Notes under the pieces: model-generated | The model's database searches: none | The model's input: the letters and a program-made list of their open reading frames with translations, nothing else | What the model was told of the DNA's origin: nothing | Shown: piece by piece, positions 13,812-18,744 of the stretch | Layout: the number at the start of each line of letters is the position of its first letter | Position numbering within the stretch: the first letter of the stretch is position 1 | Assembly (NCBI GenBank): GCA_041651315.1 | Contig: JBAZJM010000061.1 | Location: 1 to 18,744, forward strand | Direction: 5' to 3' | DNA length: 18,744 nt | Source of the DNA: CAITYL01 sp041651315 | Lineage (GTDB): Bacteria; Verrucomicrobiota; Lentisphaeria; Oligosphaerales; CAITYL01 | Position numbers and translations under genes: made by a program

Positions 13812-13839
13812 GGAGTGCGGCGCCTCGGCGCCGCACTCC
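13812..13839. repeat. Perfect 13-bp hairpin
   Basis: GGAGTGCGGCGCC, two bases, then its exact reverse complement. Such GGAGTGCGGC hairpins are, from memory, common in intergenic DNA of Verrucomicrobia-like genomes. Not followed by a T run. Confidence 0.7.
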
Positions 13840-13902
13840 AAAATTGAACTATATCATCCTACTCGCGGCAGATGCCCCCGGTGGGGCCCAATTTCAGCCC
13901 AT

Positions 13903-13937
13903 AAAAAACCCGCCGTGGATAGAGTCCGGCGGGTTTT
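13903..13937 (-). terminator. Rho-independent terminator of the zinc-ribbon gene
   Basis: On the minus strand AAAACCCGCCG and CGGCGGGTTTTTT form a stable stem with a strong terminal T run, 28 nt after the stop of the 50-residue protein gene. A second small stem, TTCGGC-TAA-GCCGAA (13944-13958), lies between it and the stop codon. Confidence 0.85.
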
Positions 13938-13965
13938 CTGCGTTTCGGCTAAGCCGAAGGCAACA

Positions 13966-14118
13966 TCACTTCTTGACCGGCAGAATCTTGTAGACGCCGG
14001 TGGCGCACTTGGAGCAGCTGCCCTTGAGGGCGGGACGGCCGTTCTTCATCTTGACCTGCTTGGCATCCTTGATGTCAACCTTGGCCTTGCACTTCACGCA
14101 GTACGCTTTTTCCGCCAT
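13966..14118 (-). CDS. Small zinc-ribbon protein (DUF5679-like)
   Basis: 50-residue protein with two CxxC knuckles, C7-C10 (YCVKCK) and C35-C38 (GSCSKC), and the GRPALKGSC segment typical of the small DUF5679 family. It probably binds one zinc ion. The lysine-rich composition (about one residue in five) suggests nucleic acid contact, but no function is established. The start is the ATG at 14118, with AAGAGGAG about 8 nt upstream, the clearest ribosome binding site in the window. A good terminator follows. It is divergent from kdsD. Its base composition is less GC-rich than its neighbours, as expected for a short, highly expressed lysine-rich gene. Confidence 0.85.
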   Translation of the reverse strand: MAEKAYCVKCKAKVDIKDAKQVKMKNGRPALKGSCSKCATGVYKILPVKK

Positions 14119-14212
14119 GTGATTCACTCCTCTTGCGTTGCCTAGCCACTGATCCCTCTGTTCCCCGTCCCGGAAGCCGGCTATATTGACCCCCGCTTGG
14201 CGAAGAACCCGC

Positions 14213-14226
14213 CCGGCACGTGCCGG
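14213..14226. promoter_or_regulatory. 14-bp perfect palindrome, possible operator
   Basis: CCGGCACGTGCCGG lies between the divergent zinc-ribbon and kdsD genes, 47 nt upstream of the proposed kdsD start. An A/T-rich AGATATACC follows at about 14245 and may be the kdsD -10 region. Function is inferred from position only. Confidence 0.35.
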
Positions 14227-14272
14227 ACGTAAGCTTGGGAACAAGATATACCACAATCGCGAGATTTGGCAA

Positions 14273-15292
14273 GTGCGCACCGCAAAAAAAAATCCTCCCG
14301 CCCCCAAACGACTTTCCGACCAGGCTCTTTTGAGCTTGGCGCGCAACGTGTTCGACACCGAGCTTGAAGGTGTCACCGCCGTGCGCAACAGCCTGGGGCA
14401 GCCCTTCGTCGCCCTGACCCGGCTCTGCCTGCGCACGCTGGCCGCCGGCGGCAAACTGGTGCTGACCGGCGTCGGCAAGAGCGGCCACATCGGCCGCAAA
14501 CTGGCCGCCACCCTGGCCAGCACCGGCTCGCCGGCCGTCTTCATGCACCCCGTGGAAGCGATGCACGGCGACCTGGGCGTGCTCGGCGCCGGTGACCTGC
14601 TGCTCGCCCTCAGCTACAGCGGCGAGACCGACGAACTGCTCGCCGTGCTGCCCGCCGCCAAGCGCCTCGGCGTCCCCATCGCCTCCCTCACCGGGGTGCC
14701 CGATTCGCGGCTGGCCAAGTGGAGCGACCTCACGGTGACCATGGCCGTGCCGCGCGAGGCCTGCCCCTTCAACCTCGCCCCCACCAGCACCACCACCGCC
14801 CTGCTGGTGCTCGGCGACGCCCTGGCCATCACCCTGCTCCAAGCCCGCGGCTTCGCCAAGCACGACTACGCCCTGCTCCATCCCGCCGGCGCCATCGGCC
14901 GCGGCCTCACCCTGCGCGTCACCGACCTGATGCGCACCGGCCTCCGCTTCCCCACCGTCCGCGCCACCACCCCGATCCGCGACGCCCTCGTCGCCATGAC
15001 CCGCGCCCGCAGCGGCTCGGTCGCCATCACCGACCGCCGCGGCCGCCTGCTCGGCATCTTCACCGACGGCGACTTCCGCCGCCACGTCACCGAGGTGCCC
15101 GATCTGCTCCACCGCCCCATCGGCGACTTCATGACCGCCGGCCCGATCACCATCGGCGCCGACGCCATGGCCATTGAGGTGATGAAAATCTTGGAGACCC
15201 GCAAGATCGACGACCTGATCGTCACCGACGCCGACGGCCGCGCCCTCGGCCTGGTCGACATCCAGGACCTGCCCCGGTTCAAGGTGATGTGA
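14273..15292 (+). CDS. kdsD: D-arabinose-5-phosphate isomerase (KDO pathway)
   Basis: Converts D-ribulose 5-phosphate to D-arabinose 5-phosphate, the first step toward KDO and lipopolysaccharide core. From the GTG start proposed here it has 339 residues, the usual length: a SIS domain (about 55-190; GVGKSGHIGRKLAATLASTG, residues 66-85) and two CBS domains (about 215-339; DLMRTGLRFPTV and FMTAGPITI). All residues important in the E. coli enzyme are present with a constant +10 offset: K69, H98, E121, E162 and H203. The longer open frame begins with a TTG at 14186 that would add 29 unconserved residues, so I prefer the GTG at 14273; TTG is unlikely. GutQ paralogues have the same reaction, so the symbol rests on family size and context. 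Confidence 0.92.
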   Translation: MRTAKKNPPAPKRLSDQALLSLARNVFDTELEGVTAVRNSLGQPFVALTRLCLRTLAAGGKLVLTGVGKSGHIGRKLAATLASTGSPAVFMHPVEAMHGDLGVLGAGDLLLALSYSGETDELLAVLPAAKRLGVPIASLTGVPDSRLAKWSDLTVTMAVPREACPFNLAPTSTTTALLVLGDALAITLLQARGFAKHDYALLHPAGAIGRGLTLRVTDLMRTGLRFPTVRATTPIRDALVAMTRARSGSVAITDRRGRLLGIFTDGDFRRHVTEVPDLLHRPIGDFMTAGPITIGADAMAIEVMKILETRKIDDLIVTDADGRALGLVDIQDLPRFKVM

Positions 15293-15298
15293 CTTCGG

Positions 15299-15319
15299 CA
15301 TTCGACATTCAACATTTGC
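15299..15319 (+). repeat. Short-period array, three heptamers of the type CATTNNN
   Basis: CATTCGA, CATTCAA and CATTTGC lie head to tail in the 42-nt gap between kdsD and the membrane protein gene. Member of the same class as the other intergenic arrays. Confidence 0.5.
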
Positions 15320-15334
15320 GGTGACCGCGCGCCC

Positions 15335-16033
15335 ATGTTCAAGCCTGAATTCAAGCTGTTATGGGTCAACGTATTATGGGGCGTCATGGCCGCCTTTGCC
15401 GCGCTCCTGGCCGGCGCCATGCTGCTCTATCCCGACGCCACGGGGCATCCCGGCGGCTACCCGTTCTTCCACGAGTTCATCAGCGCCCTGGGCATGACGA
15501 AAACCCATGAGGGGGTGCCCAACCTGCTCCCCTGCATCCTGTTCAATGCCGGCCTGGGCGCCGCCATGCTGGCCCTGATCCCGTTCTGGATCATGCGGGC
15601 CGGCTGCCTCCGCGGCGGCCACTGGACCCGGGTGCCGGCGGTCCTTTGCTGCTGCGGCCTGTCCATCGGCATCACCGGCGTCGCCCTGACCCCCTACAAC
15701 CTGCATCCGGACCTGCACAATTTCTCCGTCTACAGCGCCTTCGCCCTGATCGTCCCCGGCATCCTGATCATGCTGCTCTTCGCCCACCGCGACTACTGCG
15801 GCCGCACCTACCAGCTCGGCTGGTGCGCCGCCGCCGCCGGCATCCTGCTCGCCGAAGGGGTGGCGCTCGTCCTGGTCCGGCACGGCCAGTGGCCGGCCCG
15901 CCCCACCAACCCCGTCATCCAAAAGATCAACGTCACGGTGTTCATGCTCTGGGTGGCGGCCGAACTGGTCCTCTACCGCCGCCACCTTGCCAGGCGGCAA
16001 ACCGCCCCCGCCGCGGCCGCTCCGCCGAATTAG
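15335..16033 (+). CDS. Six-span membrane protein, DUF998-like
   Basis: 232-residue integral membrane protein. Predicted spans are at about 8-31, 64-87, 99-118, 131-150, 160-181 and 196-214. Between spans 1 and 2 is a loop with FFHEFISALGMTKTHEG, and between 3 and 4 TPYNLHPDLHNFSVYSAF; this position of a proline-rich turn and LHN before span 4 resembles the DUF998 family, which has no established function. Cys-rich span 3 (LCCCG) is unusual. It follows kdsD by 42 nt on the same strand, so co-transcription is likely, but there is no evidence that it works in KDO synthesis. Start ATG at 15335; a weak GGTG is 11 nt upstream. Confidence 0.75.
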   Translation: MFKPEFKLLWVNVLWGVMAAFAALLAGAMLLYPDATGHPGGYPFFHEFISALGMTKTHEGVPNLLPCILFNAGLGAAMLALIPFWIMRAGCLRGGHWTRVPAVLCCCGLSIGITGVALTPYNLHPDLHNFSVYSAFALIVPGILIMLLFAHRDYCGRTYQLGWCAAAAGILLAEGVALVLVRHGQWPARPTNPVIQKINVTVFMLWVAAELVLYRRHLARRQTAPAAAAPPN

Positions 16034-16138
16034 CCCTGTCTATCGCAGAGTGGCGGGCGGCCCGCTACATTACCCGTTGCAAAGTGGCCGGGGGTGCCGG
16101 CCGCCGGTGCGGTCGTTGCCCAGCAGGAGATTGACCCC

Positions 16139-16777
16139 ATGTTATCCCTCCGTTCCGCTTGCCGAGGCCTGGCAGTTGTGGCGGCCGCCCTGACCGTCGG
16201 CTGCAGCACGCCGCCGGCCACCACCCTGATCCGCTGCTGGAGCGACGGCAACGTCCCCGAGCCGGGGTACACCAAGATCTTGATCGCCAGCGCGCTGGAA
16301 CGGGCCGACTTCCGGCGCCAGGCGGACGACGCCTTTTTGGCCCAGATGAAAAAGAGCGGCGTGGTGGCGGTGAGCAGCCTGGACTACGCCCCGGCCGACG
16401 GCCCGATGACCAAGGAAACGCTGACCCGGGCGGTCAAGGCCTGCGGCGCCGACGCCGTGCTGGTGCTGCGCCGCACCGGCATGGAAACCAACACCATCAC
16501 CACGCCGGGCAAGGACATGCCGCCGGCCGGCAGCCCGCTGTACGACCACTACACCGACGCCTGGGGCAAGCATTATGAGCCGCCCACGGTCGAAGTGCAG
16601 GAAATCGCCACCGTCGAATGCCGGCTCTACGGCGTGCCCCAAAAGACGGTCGTGTGGACGGCCACCTGCAAGGTGGTGAATCCGGCCCAGGCCCCCAACC
16701 TCGCCGCCGATTTTGCCCGCCTCATCACCGAGGGGCTGGTGAAGGAACGCCAAATCCGGCCGACCCTGAAACAGTGA
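16139..16777 (+). CDS. Putative lipoprotein of unknown function
   Basis: 212-residue protein with a type II signal peptide: basic residues R5 and R9, a hydrophobic stretch (11-20) and the lipobox TVGC with C22 as the lipidated cysteine. The mature part has an alpha/beta pattern (TKILIASALERADFRRQAD, then ACGADAVLVLRRTG), suggesting one compact domain; I do not recognise the family. A longer open frame begins at 16094, but the ATG at 16139 has AGGAG 9 nt upstream and gives a proper signal peptide. It lies between the membrane protein and prfC, all on +. Outer-membrane or periplasmic location is inferred from the lipobox only. Confidence 0.8.
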   Translation: MLSLRSACRGLAVVAAALTVGCSTPPATTLIRCWSDGNVPEPGYTKILIASALERADFRRQADDAFLAQMKKSGVVAVSSLDYAPADGPMTKETLTRAVKACGADAVLVLRRTGMETNTITTPGKDMPPAGSPLYDHYTDAWGKHYEPPTVEVQEIATVECRLYGVPQKTVVWTATCKVVNPAQAPNLAADFARLITEGLVKERQIRPTLKQ

Positions 16778-16877
16778 CCGGACCCCGGGGCCGGTTGGCC
16801 GCGACCGCTTGACAGGCGGCCAGCGGCGGCTATGGGTAACCGGTTTGAGCCAACCCCAGAACGGAACCGCCCGCCGC

Positions 16878-18506
16878 ATGCCCCCTGACATCGCCACCGC
16901 CGAAATCGCCCGCCGCCGCACCTTTGCCATCATCTCGCACCCGGATGCCGGCAAAACCACCCTCACCGAGAAGCTGCTGCTCTACGGCGGCGCCCTGCAC
17001 CTCGCCGGCTCGGTGCGCGCCCGCAAGAACCAGCGCTCCACCACCTCCGACTGGATGGAGCTGGAAAAGCAGCGCGGCATCTCCGTCTCCTCCACCGTGC
17101 TCCAGTTCGAGTACGGCGGCTGCGTGGTCAACCTCCTCGACACCCCCGGCCACAAGGATTTCTGCGAGGACACCTACCGCGTGCTGACCGCCGTGGACAG
17201 CGTGGTGATGGTCATCGACGCCGTCAAGGGGGTCGAGGAACGCACCCGCAAGCTGTTCGAAATCTGCCGGCTCCGCCACATCCCGATCTTCACCTTCGTC
17301 AACAAGATGGACCGCCCGGCGCGCACCCCCCTCGACCTGATGGACGAGCTGGAGAAGGTGCTCGGCATCGCCGCCTTTCCGGTCACCTGGCCGATCGGCG
17401 ACTCCCACGACTTCCGCGGCGTCTACGACCGCCTGTCCCACCAGGTCTACCAGTTCGAGCAGACCGAGCACGGCGCCCACAAGGCCCCGGTCCGGGTCTC
17501 CGGCATCGGCGATGCGGCGTTCAAGGACCAGATGTCCCCCGAGGTCTACGCCGCCTGGCATGAGGAAGTCGAAATGCTGGCCCTGGCCGGCGAAGAGTTC
17601 GACCTCGCCAAGGTGATGAGCGGCCAGATCACCCCGCTCTTCTTCGGCAGCGCCATCAACAACTTCGGCGTCCAGCATCTGCTGGACTATTTCGTCAAGT
17701 TCGGCGCCCCGCCGGCGCCCCGCCGCGTCGGCGAGCAGGTCATCGACCCGGCCACCCCCGCCTTTTCCGGCTTCGTCTTCAAGGTCCAGGCCAACATGAA
17801 CCCGCGCCATCGCGACAGCCTGGCCTTCGTCCGCGTCTGCTCCGGCCTGTTCGAGAAGGACATGACCGTGCCCGACCCGCGCAACCCGGGGCGCACCATC
17901 CGCCTGGCCTACCCCCAAAAAATGTTCGGCCAGGAACGGGAGTCGGTGGAATGCGCCTATCCCGGCGACATTGTCGGCCTGGTCAGCCACGGCGATTTCC
18001 GCATCGGCGACACCCTCACCACCACCCCCGGCCTCGAATACCACGAGATCCCGCGCTTTCCGCCGGAGGTGTTCTGCTACATGCGCAACCCCGTGCCGTC
18101 CCGTTACAAGCAGTACCGCGAAGGCATGGACCAGCTGCTCGCCGAGGGCGTCATCCAGGTCTTCAACCAGCTGGACGCCCCCGGCACCGCCCCCGTCCTG
18201 GGCGCCGTCGGCCAGCTGCAGTTCGAGGTGGTCCAGTACCGGCTCAAAACCGAGTACAACGCCGAATCGCTGCTCGAGCCGGCCCCCTACAGCCACGTCC
18301 GCTGGTTCGCCCCCGGCACCCGCAAGGACCAGCTGGGCAGCCTCTTTCTCGGCACCGGCGTCAAGCTCGCCACCGACATTGCCGGTGCCCTGGTCATCCT
18401 CTTCCCCACCGAGTGGAGCATCGGCTATTTCAAAGAGAAAAACCCCGACTTCGAGCTCCACTCCGTCTCCCCCGCCGACCGCGCCCGCATCGTCCACAGC
18501 GTGTGA
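16878..18506 (+). CDS. prfC: Peptide chain release factor 3
   Basis: 542-residue GTPase that removes RF1 or RF2 from the ribosome after peptide release. The E. coli protein has 529 residues. The GTP-binding elements are intact: P-loop SHPDAGKTT (20-28), switch region RGISVSS (66-72), DTPGHKDF (88-95) and NKMDR (142-146). The downstream OB-like and C-terminal domains follow with RF3-type motifs (FVFKVQANMNPRHRD, GAVGQLQFEVVQYRL), which separate it from EF-G. I chose the ATG at 16878; the frame stays open upstream to a TTG at 16809, but those 23 codons are not RF3-like. No clear Shine-Dalgarno sequence. It is co-directional with the lipoprotein gene, 100 nt away. Confidence 0.95.
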   Translation: MPPDIATAEIARRRTFAIISHPDAGKTTLTEKLLLYGGALHLAGSVRARKNQRSTTSDWMELEKQRGISVSSTVLQFEYGGCVVNLLDTPGHKDFCEDTYRVLTAVDSVVMVIDAVKGVEERTRKLFEICRLRHIPIFTFVNKMDRPARTPLDLMDELEKVLGIAAFPVTWPIGDSHDFRGVYDRLSHQVYQFEQTEHGAHKAPVRVSGIGDAAFKDQMSPEVYAAWHEEVEMLALAGEEFDLAKVMSGQITPLFFGSAINNFGVQHLLDYFVKFGAPPAPRRVGEQVIDPATPAFSGFVFKVQANMNPRHRDSLAFVRVCSGLFEKDMTVPDPRNPGRTIRLAYPQKMFGQERESVECAYPGDIVGLVSHGDFRIGDTLTTTPGLEYHEIPRFPPEVFCYMRNPVPSRYKQYREGMDQLLAEGVIQVFNQLDAPGTAPVLGAVGQLQFEVVQYRLKTEYNAESLLEPAPYSHVRWFAPGTRKDQLGSLFLGTGVKLATDIAGALVILFPTEWSIGYFKEKNPDFELHSVSPADRARIVHSV

Positions 18507-18540
18507 GGCCGCAAAATTAGGGGAGCCCGCGTGCTGTAGC

Positions 18541-18580
18541 CGCGGCTGTGTCAGCCGCGCGCTGGAGTTTGGCGAAACTC
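18541..18580. repeat. Two adjacent hairpins downstream of prfC
   Basis: CGCGGCT-GTGTC-AGCCGCG (18541-18559) and GAGTTT-GGCG-AAACTC (18565-18580) follow the prfC stop. The second belongs to the repeat tail shared with 13787-13806. They may terminate prfC transcription, though there is no T run. Confidence 0.5.
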
Positions 18581-18624
18581 AACGGTTGCGGTTTTCCCGT
18601 CCCAGCGGGACGGGGCGGAAAATA
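18564..18624 (-). repeat. REP-like palindrome, copy C (stem 2 and tail), interrupted
   Basis: Inverse copy of 13747-13806. Forty-three consecutive bases match exactly, including the CCCGTCCC-GCT-GGGACGGG stem. Where copies A and B have stem 1 (CAGGGGC hairpin), this copy has the end of a group II intron, so the element looks split by that insertion. Confidence 0.8.
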
Positions 18625-18744
18625 GGGGTAGGGATAGGGCTTTCGCCCTACCCCTCCCTCCGAACCGGACAGGCGGATTTCCCGCATCCGGCTCTCCAGT
18701 TGACGGTTGTCCTCTCTACGAGGGTTGGCATTCCGAAGCGCGAC
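18622..18744 (-). mobile_element. Group II intron, 3' end (domains V and VI), truncated by the window edge
   Basis: Read on the minus strand. Domain V is 18662-18694 (33 nt): it begins GAGCCGGA and ends TCCGGTTC, an 8-bp lower stem that holds the catalytic AGC, and it carries a GAAA-type loop. Domain VI is 18625-18654: GGGGTAGGG pairs with CCCTACCCC, and an unpaired-capable A lies 7 nt before the proposed 3' end ...CCCCTAT, as expected for the branch point. A spurious frame through it gives ESRMREIRLSGSEGG, a peptide often seen where group II domain V is translated. The reverse transcriptase and the 5' part of the intron would lie beyond the window. The class (IIC or other) cannot be set from this fragment. 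Confidence 0.72.

Noticed and set aside
14186..14272. TTG-initiated 29-residue extension of KdsD
   Set aside because: Residues are not KdsD-like, and the residue offset to the E. coli enzyme is small and constant when the GTG at 14273 is used.
16809..16877. TTG-initiated 23-residue extension of RF3
   Set aside because: RF3 proteins begin close to the IARRRTFAIISHPDAGKT segment; the ATG at 16878 fits.
16830..18497. Minus-strand open frame opposite prfC (555 residues)
   Set aside because: Asp/Val/Gly-rich shadow of a clear RF3 gene, with no motif of its own.
18623..18744. Coding sequence reading ESRMREIRLSGSEGG on the minus strand
   Set aside because: This is translation of group II intron domain V, a structural RNA.
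1..18744. tRNA, rRNA, riboswitch or prophage genes
   Set aside because: I saw no cloverleaf, no rRNA-like sequence, no recognisable riboswitch core and no phage structural or integrase genes.

Overview
The window comes from a GC-rich, Gram-negative bacterium. It encodes KdsD, which makes the arabinose-5-phosphate needed for the KDO of lipopolysaccharide, and a lipoprotein. Three AraC regulators, two Gfo/Idh oxidoreductases, a xylose-isomerase-like TIM barrel and a cytoplasmic GH2 beta-mannosidase, mixed with many intergenic palindromes, suggest a glycan-degrading member of the PVC superphylum (Lentisphaerota, Kiritimatiellota or Verrucomicrobiota). This placement is inference; there is no rRNA or other phylogenetic marker strong enough to fix it.

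Layout. Positions 1-2388: a 5'-truncated AraC regulator (+) converges on a two-gene minus-strand unit (TSCPD-domain protein, then Gfo/Idh). Positions 2619-6467: housekeeping genes for RNA modification and nucleotides, namely miaB (+), an RluA-type pseudouridine synthase (+) and a tandem NDK-domain protein (-). Positions 6710-13239: a carbohydrate block with beta-mannosidase (-) divergent from an AraC gene (+), then Gfo/Idh (-), sugar-phosphate isomerase/epimerase-like TIM barrel (-), divergent from a third AraC gene (+). Positions 13240-13965: about 0.7 kb without a gene, packed with inverted repeats. Positions 13966-18506: a 50-residue zinc-ribbon protein (-), then kdsD, a six-span membrane protein, a lipoprotein and prfC, all on +. 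The last ~120 bases look like the 3' end (domains V and VI) of a group II intron on the minus strand.

The genes are ordinary; the intergenic DNA is not. First, nine short-period arrays (periods 6 to 10 bp, nearly every locus with its own motif, several as facing inverted arms) sit in the gaps. Second, a ~215-bp nested palindrome occurs twice (897-1112 and 4045-4255) with stem changes matched on both arms. Third, a REP-like palindrome family occurs as an inverted pair near 13.6-13.8 kb and again at the right edge, where the group II intron seems to have inserted into it. Fourth, two AraC genes have near-consensus sigma-70 promoters placed so that transcription should start at, or within two bases of, the start codon, which implies leaderless mRNAs.

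How the genes work together: the divergent AraC genes at 9283 and 12367 probably control the flanking mannosidase and Gfo/Idh-TIM-barrel genes in uptake-product catabolism. KdsD, the membrane protein and the lipoprotein share a strand and may relate to the envelope, but only KdsD has a known role there.
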